From Salvator merianae (taxonomy: Eukaryota > Chordata > Lepidosauria > Squamata > Teiidae), in contig QVOM02000113.1 in NCBI GenBank assembly GCA_003586115.2, positions 526,408 to 590,407 of the forward strand: a stretch of DNA of 64,000 nucleotides, written 5' to 3'. Below, piece after piece: positions 20,205 to 30,020 of this stretch. Both the position numbers and the translations under genes were made by a program. Positions within the stretch are counted from its first letter, which is position 1; each line of letters begins with the position of its first letter. The notes beneath the pieces were generated by a model that ran no database searches, had not been told where the DNA came from, and was given only the letters and a program-made list of their open reading frames with translations.

Positions 20205-20654
20205 AGAATCATAGAATCATAGAATTGGAAGGGATCTCGAGGGTCATCGTGTCCAACCCCCTGCTCAATGCAGGATTCACTAAAGCATCCCAGACAGATA
20301 TCTGTCCAACCTTTCCTTGAAGATCTCCAGCGAAGGAGAGCCCACCACCTCCTGTGGTAACCTGTTCCAGTGACTGATTGCCCTTATGGTCAGAAAGTTT
20401 TTCCTAATATCTAGCCTGTATCTACTCCTTTGAATTTTCATCCCATTGTTTCTAGTCCTTCCTTCTTGTGCAACTGAGAATAGGGCCAATCCTTCTGCAC
20501 TGTGACAGCCCTTCAGATACTTGAAAACAGCTATCATATCTCTTCTCAGTCTTCTCTTCTGCAGGCTAAACATTCCTAGGTCCTTTAACCGTTCCTCGTA
20601 GGAAATGGTTTGCAGACCACTCACCATTTTGGTCACCCTTCTCTGAACTTGTTT
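20205..20654 (-). mobile_element. CR1 LINE 3' fragment inserted in the L2-like LINE
   Basis: Starts (3' end) with the reverse-complement CR1 signature 'agaatcatagaatcatag' and 'ttggaagggatc'. It encodes on the minus strand 126 residues closely matching the C-terminus of the 59 kb CR1 protein (TKMVSGLQTISYEERLKDLGMFSLQKRRLR to LDRYLSGML). The match stops at 'cttgttt' (about 20654), where L2-like sequence resumes. CR1 insertion normally duplicates or trims little of its target; here the intervening L2-like RT motifs are missing, so the event came with, or was preceded by, a deletion. Confidence 0.85.
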
Positions 20655-21597
20655 CATCAATATGTAGATGACACCCACTGTATCTCACCATGGCATCTGA
20701 ACCAGGAGAGGCGGTTGAAATGCTTGGTGAGTTCTTGAGACAGTATTGTGCTAGAAGGGGGTCAATAAATTTAAACTGAATCCAGACAAAAGAGGTGCTG
20801 TGTGTTACAGGGTCTTATGTCCTTAAAGATGAGAGGCATACTATTCTTGCTGGGGTCTCTTCGCTCTGGAAAACCAGGTGCATAATTTGGGGATGCTCTT
20901 GGACTCTGTGCTGACACTTGAACCTCAGGAGTACCTATTTCCAGCTACAGCTGGTTTACTAGCTATGGCCCTTTTTAGACAGAGACAGTGTGGCCACAAT
21001 AATCAGGCTCTGGTAACTTCTATATTGTGGTATTGCAATGCACTCTATGTCATGCTGCCTTTGAAGACAGTTTGGAAGCTGCAGCTAGTGATGAATGAAG
21101 CAGTTAGACTATTAAGTGGCACTGCTGGTCAGATGCACATTATATAAGTCCTAGAAGAATTGCACTGGCTGCTGATTTGCTACTGAGGCCAGTTCAAGGT
21201 ATTAATGTTATCTTATAAGGTCCTAAATAGCTTGGGTCCCAAATATCTAAAGAAACACTTCCTCCCATATAGACCTGTCTGTGCCCTAAAAATCTGTCAG
21301 TGAGGCTGTCTTGGTGGTGTCACCTCCTTCAACAGTTAAGGGAGTAGGGGCATGTGGGAGAGCATTGTTGGTGATAGCCCTCAGGCTGAATAGACTCCCT
21401 TCTGAAATGTGTCAGGATCCCTCTTTGCAGGTATTTAGAGAATTGGTTGAGGGAAGAGCATGCCTTCTCAATGCAGATGCTATCACTTCTTTAGCTAAAT
21501 TATTGTACTTGGTTTTTATAGTGATTTTACTGTGACTGTTCTGAGACCTTTGGATATAGAGAAGGATGTAATAAACAAACAAACAAACAAACAAACC
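20655..21597 (+). mobile_element. L2-like LINE, RT C-terminal part and 3' tail
   Basis: Plus strand: HQYVDDT (the RT active-site YxDD box, about 20653-20673), KLNPDK, VHNLGMLLDSVLTLEPQ (20878 on), WYCNALYVMLPLKTVWKLQLVMNEAVRLL, then past a stop LEELHWL, FKVLMLSYKVLN, and the C-terminal RLNRLPSEMCQDPSLQVFREL. It ends in a (AAAC)n tail at 21571-21597. Active-site Asp-Asp are kept, but stops and frame shifts make it inactive. Confidence 0.65.
21571..21597 (+). repeat. (AAAC)n tail of the L2-like LINE
   Basis: 'ataaacaaacaaacaaac...' directly after the LINE 3' region. Short microsatellite tails are usual for L2/CR1-group LINEs. Confidence 0.85.
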
Positions 21598-24490
21598 TCC
21601 AGTTTAGGTGCCAGGTATGGTCTCCATCACCTGGATTCGCCCCCATCCCTACAGGGGATAGAGAGTCTGCCGTTTCTCTGTCTCCAGATCACTGCCACTT
21701 TGTGTTGCTGCTACAAGCCAAAATGACTCACCTGCCTGGACTTTGTTTTTTCCCTTAATTGGTCCCTCAGTTGAGGTAGTGCTGCCCAAAAAGATACTTT
21801 ATTGTCTGCATACCTGCAGAATTGTGTTGCCATTTTGCACAATTCTGTATTTTCCCTGTTGGATCCTTGCTGATTGGAGGCTCGTCACAGTGAAGACTTC
21901 ATTTTTAAAGACATTATTGCAATGGAGGGTGAGATTCATGTGTGATCCTTACTGGTTTAGGGTTCCCCATGAGTGTTTAGGGTAGATCTAGATCCCTTCT
22001 CCTTCTCTGTAGCTCCCTTTCCATTCTATTTGTCAAAAATAACGTCAGAAGACCTCATATATTAGAGTAAAAGTCCTGCTGGTCTGCGTAGTCTGTTTCT
22101 CTGCTTGGCACAGGTGCAATAAGCTGCTGCAGTGCAGCCTTTATCAGGGGAATACCTTGCAGAGCACCTTTTCTATTAACTATGCTTACTCTTTACCATT
22201 GGCAATCAGCTGTTTGCCATTTATTTGTGCATTTCTACTGTTTTCACCTCATTTTGAGCCCTTTTGCTGTGCTTTAAATAAATCTTTTGACTTGTTTTCA
22301 GAGAATCCACTATTCTAAAGTTTTTTTTTTTCTTTTTTAATGCCTTGCTTTCTGTTCTCTTGTTCACTCTGATTAATCCTCCCTTTTTAAAGCCATTTAG
22401 CCAGAAGGTCCTGCTGGAGATCTCGTGTTTGGGTAGACAAGTTTTCCCAGTACACAGCACTTAACAAGAGGATCAGGATCCAGGCTTGAGGTAAATGCAA
22501 GAACATTATGAAATATGGATGACTTGGGAAGCTATTTTGTTGTGGGATTTTCCTTACAAGCATGCTGCGCACCCAACAATATCCATTACTGAATGATTTT
22601 ATTTATTTTTTTTGCTTCCAGAGTTTTAACTGTCAGAACCATAAACGGAAGGTATTTACATCTGCAATTGAGTAGCAGTAAAGATAATGAAAGTTGGTTT
22701 TTCACAATCTGAAATACAGTAAAATAATATATATTGTTATCCAAGGTTCTTCGCCATACCCAATTGCCTGATTGCACAATTGGAGTTCCATAATCACTCG
22801 CTTTTTACCAGCAAAATTTTTATGTAAAGCCTTTTTTCTGTATGCATCCTCAGTTCTGGGAAATGTGTTGAACATTATGGTAAAACCAGTACCATATATG
22901 AACTGGAGATACATAGGAAGTAAGTCCTGCTTCAGTTGGTCCCACCCTTTGGAGTTTTCCCTGAAATATCAGTTCTGTATTGATATTGAACCTTTAGAAC
23001 TACAGTAATTGAGACACTGGATGATCATTTACACACCTCTTGGGCATCATGATGACAGTCATTGAAACAAATGCAACACAAATACTATACACAGGGCTCA
23101 TCTTCAAAGGAAAAGTAAACACCAATATACTGTGCTGTCATTACTCCAAGTGTTTTCTGTGCTCCATAGAGCTTTTCACTTTCAATCTTGCAATCACACT
23201 GGACAGATCCCCCTACCTCCGCTGGGATGAACAATAGCAATTCTGCCCTTTAAGGAGTCATAAGGATAATAAATTTCCTCAGGTGGAGATTTATGTAGAA
23301 GTTTACCTCCTGGAACACCCACTTAACTCTTTCTACCTGGTCAGCCAATTTAACCTCTATAGATTTGAGTGAACTGGCATGCTCTTAGTTTCATCTCCCA
23401 TTCCTTCCCACCCATATATCCAGATAATAGTGATGGTATACATGGCAGGATTGTTTTAAGAATTATTATAGTAACATACACAAAAAATTAAAAACCCACT
23501 TGAGCACCATATAACATTACTCTTTACAATAGGACAGCAATTCATTGTGTTGTGACATCCAAGCAAGCAGGTTTTGTTGTTCTTGTTAAAACCTCTCAAC
23601 CAGAGAGACTGCTGCTATTTTGAAAGTTGATTACTTGTTTAATGCAATCAAAATTAATTTTGAAACAAAACTATTTCCTCAAAGTAGCAATGGCCCATTA
23701 GAAGGGATTTCTGCTCAGTCTGATGAATAGAAAAATTCATTTCAAAGTGGTCCATTAGTATTTCTGATTAATTATTGTGAGAAATAATGAGTTGTCTTAG
23801 GTTGGAGTTGCAACGCTTAAATTGATGAAGTTCTTGGATAAATAAAATCCAATTATTCTCTGGTGTAATCCGCATGAAGTTTATTTGTATCTCCTTTTTA
23901 ATAAGTTTGCTAATTATATGAGAAAACAAACAAAACAAATTGTAAATGGATAGAAAGTTCAATTATACCTCTAAACTTTGCCAGACAAGATTCATGTAGA
24001 GGTTATTCCACAGTTCTGTTTTACTCATAGAATACTTAAGAAAATTAATGAGTGCAGTTCAGTGATTATTTGTGTAGCTGAACTATTAGGGAAATTGAGG
24101 TTTCAGTTCAAACCTCACATTTGATTATTCTAACTGGGTTTTGGTCAGAGCCACTACTCTAGTCCACTGCCTTCTTGGTTCTTCTATGTTAGTTCACATT
24201 AGCACAACTAAAATGGAAGCAATAGTAGGAAAGAATGTGTACCATCACTTAGTCCATGTCACCACTTACTGAAAGAAGTGCCCATTAAAGCACCTGCTGC
24301 TGTTGTGTTTCCATCTGCAGTGGCCATAAGTGCCTTGTGGTGATCAAGCTGTCCCTTTTCTGGGTATAGTCTCCATCAGAAACTCCATATTTGCAGGGTG
24401 TGATTGTGCTTCCTGAACAGAGGCACTATATTTGGCTACTGGAAGAGATGTATCTGTACTCATAAATGGAGTTGAGGGAGCACGTTTTTT
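21598..24490. other. Unassigned DNA
   Basis: Almost 3 kb of AT-rich sequence with a T-rich run at about 22321-22338. Short frames on both strands show no domain. No repeat family recognised. Confidence 0.45.
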
Positions 24491-24494
24491 TTAG

Positions 24495-24613
24495 TGGCGG
24501 ATTGTGATGTTTTCCCCATGCACCCAGAAATACTAGCGAGAGAGAGAAGAGAGATTATTGATGCCATACAAAAAACTACTGGAAAAAGGAATGCTAGGAG
24601 TGCCATAAAACAG
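24495..24613 (+). CDS. Candidate orphan internal exon, unidentified
   Basis: A 119-base segment lies between a strong acceptor ('gttttttttag') and a donor-like 'cag|gtatca'. One frame is open through it (39 whole codons after 2 leftover bases). The peptide is highly charged: ADCDVFPMHPEILARER, REIIDAIQKTT, GKRNARSAIKQ, and looks helical. The other two frames contain stops. I do not recognise the protein. It may be a host exon, an exon of a retro-element-derived transcript, or chance. No second exon was found nearby. Confidence 0.25.
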
Positions 24614-24635
24614 GTATCAAAAATTGATATAATAT

Positions 24636-25020
24636 TTATTTATTGCATTTATATCTCATCTCAGGATGAGCTGCATCAATTCAAACACACAATGCTTAAC
24701 AATTAAAAATAATTAACAAGAAAACACAGTGTGCAGAAAAGGAAAAATCCTTCTTTATCCAAAGACAGGGTCAAAGAGGCATATCTTCAGCATTCACTGG
24801 AAAGTGTAAGGTGATGGTGCTTGAGGTGTCTCTAAAGATAGGTCATTCCACAACCTGGGACATATCACTGAGAAGGCTCTCTCAAGTGTCTCCACCCTTT
24901 TGACATTTGAAGGTAATGAGACTACCAAAGTAGCCTTAAATGCACTAACAGATCTGTACAGAACACAATTCTTTAGATATTTGAGCCCCAAGTTGTTTAG
25001 GACTTTATAGGACAGAATTA
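24636..25020 (-). mobile_element. LINE 3'-end relic (L2-type), old
   Basis: Starts with '(at)ttatttattgcatttatatctcatctcaggatgagctg', the reverse complement of the '...tata-AAT' 3' ends with ATTT tails found on L2-type LINEs and their SINEs. The minus-strand frame 24794-24991 reads FSVICPRLWNDLSLETPQ, resembling the conserved C-terminal 'WN.LP' region. It is cut at its 5' side by the element starting at 25021. Confidence 0.45.
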
Positions 25021-25776
25021 GGCCCTTTCTGCACTACCTTTTACTTTTCAGCAAACATGCTAGAGTGGACTAGATCAAGTTCATCACACTTCATCTGTAC
25101 TGGACAAAGCATGACCTGGGAAGGCTGTGGACAAATGGTGCTCTAGTCCAGTAGAATTGTAACAACTTGAAAGAGGTCTACAAATGGCCTAGCTTCAGTA
25201 TATCGAGCTTTCAGACAGATGCTTCCATGACCCAGTATTCTGTAAGAGGACCCTTTCTGGAGACACTCAGAAAGTGTTGTCAGAAAGAGATCTGCTGCAA
25301 AACTAGCCAGGCCATAAATTGCAAAGGTCAGAAATGTTCACTCCTGTCTCCGAGGGTGAAGACTGGAGCAGGATGAGCTATCTGAATGCAGATGATCCTG
25401 TTAGAACTTAAGGGAAACCCTGCTACATTGGCCCATGACCCATCAAGGACTCTGCACTTTCACCATGGAATGTCTGCCAGCAAACATTCTACTATGGAAT
25501 AGACCTCACAGCATGGACACCATCAGCACTGCAAGGTTTTAGAACAGAATGCCAGCAGGTCAATGCAAATGCTGGCATCCTGTTTGTGTTCTGTGCCATA
25601 ACAGTGGCTGGGAAGCTTCCGGTCACTGCCATGATGACCGGCAATGCTGCATGATTGAGAATAGTGACTAGGAGCAACTGATGTCTGGTCCCAATCACAA
25701 TGGTACCCACAAAGTGTGAAGACACCTGATTAGCGAGCAACCCTGACACTCGCTAGCTTCAAGTGCAAACAGGCCC
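25021..25776. mobile_element. Family B non-autonomous DNA transposon, about 755 bp
   Basis: Left end 'ggccctttctgcact', right end 'aagtgcaaacaggccc': imperfect terminal inverted repeats of about 15 bp. The interior shares 'cagcatggacaccatc', 'agtggctgggaagct' and 'cactgccatgatgacc' blocks with copies near 7.5, 48.9 and 56.7 kb. No transposase frame seen. It interrupts an L2-type relic on its left and is followed immediately by a CR1-lineage-2 fragment on its right. Target duplication not resolved. Confidence 0.5.
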
Positions 25777-26215
25777 CTAGTCTAGCATCCTGTCTCACAC
25801 AGTTGCCCACCAATTGCTTCTGGGTATTCTCAAGCAGAATATAGAGGCAAAACCTTCACCTGCCCTTGATTTCCTGTAAATGGCCTTTAGAGGCAACCTT
25901 CCTGTCCCTCCATCCTGGAGATAATACCTAGACATCTGTTCTAGTATTTGTCCAATCAGTTCTTAAAGCTATCCAGGCCAATTCCCATCACCATCTCTTC
26001 CAGTAATCAATTCCATAGTCCAAGGAGCCTGTGGGTGAAAAGATACTTCCCCTTTTTGGTCCTAATTCTGCTGGTCCTAGTGTTGTCTGACAAAGACAAT
26101 ATTTTTTCTCTACCCATTTTTTCCATACCATGCATGATTTTATATATTTCAATCAGGTCCCCTCTTAAATGCTGTCTTTCAAAACTGAAGAGGCCAAGAC
26201 ATTGCACTTCACCAG
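25777..26215 (-). mobile_element. CR1 lineage-2 LINE 3' fragment with ORF2 C-terminus
   Basis: Plus strand begins 'tagtctagcatcctgtctcacac', matching 9.2 kb and 42.4 kb. The minus-strand frame 26007-26207 encodes MQCLGLFSFERQHLRGDLIEIYKIMHG..., then RTKKGKYLFTHRLLGLWN, the C-terminal region downstream of the RT in CR1 proteins ('LFSLERRRLRGDLIE..K'). 5'-truncated at about 26215. Confidence 0.75.
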
Positions 26216-26615
26216 CAACTCATCTTAGCTTGGGATGGGTTGCATGTTCTCAGATGGGGCAGCCCACCCAGTCCTGGAAAGCTCCTTAGTTACTTTTGCC
26301 AGGATTCCGTAGGAGGAAAAAATAAATTGGGAGGGCAACTCTTTTTTCACTCACCAACCCATCTGGATACTGTGGCAAATTATGGGCAAACTTCCCCAAA
26401 ATAGAACCTGAACAGTAGTCCTCACTGTTCAGAAGCTGGATTAATTCTGGCCAAGACATGTATTATGAAAATAGAAGATTACCAGATGTAAGAACTGTCC
26501 AGGAACACGGTGACGCTTCACCTACAGGCCTGGTTAAGGTGGTAGATTTTCATCATCTGCCTGAAATTATAAAGAGATGTTGCCTGATAACACCAAGCAG
26601 TTTTAGCTATAGTTT
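26216..26615. other. Unassigned DNA
   Basis: No feature recognised between the CR1 fragment and the R4-like relic. Confidence 0.4.
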
Positions 26616-26619
26616 GTTC

Positions 26620-26960
26620 ATTTACCATTTTTAAAATTATATTGTCATCATCATCTGCAGCAGCATATAGTTTAGTAGATGCTTATGACTGATATAGTAC
26701 TCTGACAATTGGATTCTTCTCATGGACTTGGGCACAAAATACGTGCTGTTCCCAGTAACTGATGCCCAAGGCATTATGATACCACTCCAGTTCTTTTGGA
26801 ATTGTACCAGCAGCACCAACAAACATTGGTACAACTCTTAACTTCCTTTTTCATACACATTCCATTTTAATTTGCAGTTTTTTGTATCTGGTGATTTTTT
26901 TTTCCAACTGTTTTCCCTGAATAATTATTATTTATACTATTAATTTTACAGTAATTCCTT
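26620..26960 (-). mobile_element. R4-like LINE C-terminal relic
   Basis: Minus-strand translation in one or two frames gives REN-WKKK-TKNCKLKWNVYEK, then VPMFVGAAGTIPKELEWYHNALG (about 26757-26838), then EQHVFCAQVHEKNPIVRVLYQS. The 'VVPI.VGA.GT(I/V)PK.L' block is the hallmark of the extreme C-terminus of R4/Dong-type LINE proteins. The following 'gctgctgcagatgatgatgacaat' is a degenerate 3' end. Frame changes show decay. The orientation is opposite to the R4-like relic at 18.75 kb. Confidence 0.5.
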
Positions 26961-28155
26961 CTGTGGTTTGTTGTCCATAAACTACCATGTGTTATGCAAC
27001 TAATTGCATATGAAAAACTTGAGTGTAGGGAAATAATGGAGATTTTGTCTACCAATGTATGTCTGTGGTGTTGTAGATGGAAGAACCAGTCAATTGTGGT
27101 CCTGTAAAGCGAAGACTATCAATAAGCTGTGGAGGAGAAACCCAATCTACTGCTATATATCAATGTCACTTCAGAGCCTCAATCATTAAACAAAGGAAAT
27201 CACATTTTATCAAAGATGTTAAAACCGTATTATACAGAGAATCACTCTGTCATTGTTATTATTGAAAACTGAATAAGGCTGATTAGCTTTTTCTCATGAT
27301 TTGCGAAAAAGACCTTGAAATCATAGAGGTATCTGAATAATGCATGATGTTTCAGTGAATGCTTCCTCTTGTGGGTAATATAGCAGAATTCCATCCAAGT
27401 GTCGTGAGCCTATGTCTTTCTTAACTGTATGGCTGAATCAGAACATTTAGGGTGCTTTAAGCAAAGCACCTTTCTCCTTTCCCCTTAAAGAGAAGCAATC
27501 ACTTCTCTCTAAGCTTAATGCACTGACTGCTCTGTCAAATGGTATCAAGGGCTTTCCTTGCTGCCATTTGACATGCAGGAAGGAGGACATCCCCCTCCCT
27601 CCAAATCAAAGCAGAGCAGCAAGTCCCCTCAAACAGCAGCAGTGGTGGCAGTAGGGATGCCACTGCCAAAAAGCACAAAAGTGGTTTGAAGAGCTCAAAA
27701 GAGCTCAGCCTCTACAGCACCCTAACAATGCTTGTAACAGCATAATGGGAGAAGAGAGGTACTCAAGCAGACATTGTGCACATCCTCCATATTGAGGATG
27801 CCATGATGCCAGAGTGTTGAGCAAACACTGTGCCTTCAGTGCATCCTCAAGGTGTCATGTGTATTGTACCTATGCATTCTTCTTGCTGTTGCTTTTACTG
27901 CTGTCATTATTGACTTACAAACCAGGTTTCATTTTAGAATTTCAACTCCTGGCTGAGCTAGCTTCCCTTATGGCTGCAGAGTCCCACCTTCATTTATAGC
28001 ATTGCAGATGGTTCTCAGTTTCACATTTTCTGACTTCAACCTTACTGGTTAGGATGACTTTAACAGACTTAAATTAATAATGTTATGAATGTTCTCCTTT
28101 TACTTGTAAAGTTGAAATTCTTGCCCAACTAAATAAACCTGTGAATATTCCATTG
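26961..28155. other. Unassigned DNA
   Basis: No gene recognised. The 62-codon frame at 27077 has no known motif. Confidence 0.4.
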
Positions 28156-28156
28156 C

Positions 28157-28158
<2 letters not shown>

Positions 28159-28187
<29 letters not shown>
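28159..28187. repeat. Poly-T tract (29 T)
   Basis: Uninterrupted T run. It could mark the tail of a minus-strand retroposed copy, but the sequence to its right (28188 on) is not recognised. Confidence 0.9.
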
Positions 28188-28479
28188 GTGCTAGGGATTC
28201 AATTAAGTTATATAATAAGCAGAATAACCAAAGAACAGCTTTGATATATTCATATATATGAATGAGCTTTAGGGAAACTGAAATATAAGCTCCTATTTAG
28301 AGATTTGCATGAGCATGAGCCAGTTTTAGGAGGTTCTGTAACCCACCACTTCTTCCCTTCTGCTGTTGTCTCCTCTTTTGTCCTTTTGTCACCACTTCCA
28401 CCTTCTTCCCTCATACTACCAACTCTTTGTTTTGGCCTATGCACACTCCACTTCCAGGAAGAACTCAGACTTTGGCATC

Positions 28480-28830
28480 TTCATGGTATAGGAGATGGAG
28501 TTATGCCTGTCTGCATCATGAGGACTTTCTGCACAGAAAGCCCTGTGTTCAGAATCAGTGAATCTGGAATAGCCAGGCCCACTGATTCCAAATATGGAAA
28601 GGCATGGGCGGGATCAGTGCTGTCTGCATGACAGTGTTGGTCCAGACCAGACCATGCCACGGCCTCAAATCTTACACAAGCTTTGTGGCCACATTCCCAT
28701 GACTCCAAGGGCTAGGAATAAATGTCCTTAGGATTTTTGCTGTCTCCCAGTAGTTCCAAATGTAGGAGGCATGCCTTCTGCATGCCTCCCATGTTCTGGA
28801 TCAGTGCCACTTGTCACACTGGTAGACCTG
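28480..28830. repeat. Diverged dispersed repeat, possible DNA transposon
   Basis: Contains 'ggactttctgcacagaaagccct', a small palindrome of the GGCCCTTTCTGCAC end type. Its 'gaggcatgccttctgcatgcctcc...tgttctggat' resembles 'aaggtgtgccttctccatgcctctgtgttccagat' near 35.15 kb. Limits are uncertain. Confidence 0.3.
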
Positions 28831-29977
28831 AATAAACATGTCTACCAGTGATACCAAACAATGCTTCCCTGTTCAGCATCACATTCCATATAATGCAGAG
28901 GGAGCAGAGCAGCAGGGATGTGTGGCATCATAGATCTGCAGTGAGCAAGTATAGGTCAAAGCACAGATGTGACAGCATGGGGGGAGAGGAGAGGCCACAG
29001 CATGAAGGGAAAAGGGGGGTCATGCCAGCCGAGTCAGCTTGGTAAACCCCCTTGAGGTTCAGCTCACCAGTCCTCTCAACTCACTAGCAAGTCTAGTGTG
29101 CCAAGGAAGTTCATGACAAACCAGTTCATCAGAACCAACTATGCACATGTCTACTCATTTTTCCCCCAAAACCCTTACCCTATATTAAAATGAGTCTAGC
29201 ATAGTTCAACCTATCATTACTCAAAATAGGACCCACATCCAGTTCAATATGAGCAGTGCTAATAATTTTTTGGAAACATTCAAATGGTATTTCCGATTGT
29301 TAGTGAATATTCTGAATATGGCAACTTGTACAAATGATACTGATACCAGCCTGAGGAGGGGGTTGAACTTGGAAGTGGCAAAAAATGTCATATGCATGCT
29401 CTTTAAAAACCTTTCATACCATGCTGACCCAGAGCATTCTGTTCTTCTATGCACCCAGAAGTTGATCGGAAAGTCACTGCCAGGTTCCCAAACCAGAATC
29501 ACTATGCACTAGCTCACAGTAGCTTCCAAAAATATGGTTAATCTACTAAAGGTGCTGAAGATCTTATTCTGAAGAAGTCTAGATTCTCCTAAGGGGGGGG
29601 GACAACATTACAAAAATCTATATTTAGTTGGAATAAGATCTTTGAATTGGATTTTGCAGGTACAAAGCAAAACAATTTCGTGGAAATTATGCAGATAGTA
29701 TTCAACACCTATTCAGTTACAGAATTAGTGCAATTGCAACTAAAATCTGCTAATAAAGCTCATGTAAAAAGAACGAGGACTGGGAATGGTGAAAGACTCA
29801 TTGCCAAGGCCTATGCAGTTATTTTTAGTAGTACTTCAGGGTAGTTTAATATACACATTCAATTTAACTTCTCCAGCAAACAGCGTTCTTGAAGCTGCTC
29901 TGATTTCAAATTCTGTTGCAAAGAAAAGGCAAGACCCTGACCCTAGCCTCAATGATCTCCCTCTATTCAATTTTATA

Positions 29978-29978
<1 letters not shown>
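28831..29978. other. Unassigned DNA
   Basis: No recognised feature. The opposing frames at 29221-29512 mirror each other across strands without a known domain. Confidence 0.4.

Positions 29979-29980
<2 letters not shown>

Positions 29981-30017
<37 letters not shown>
29981..30017. repeat. (TA)n microsatellite
   Basis: About 18 perfect TA units. Self-complementary and likely unstable. Confidence 0.95.
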
Positions 30018-30020
<3 letters not shown>

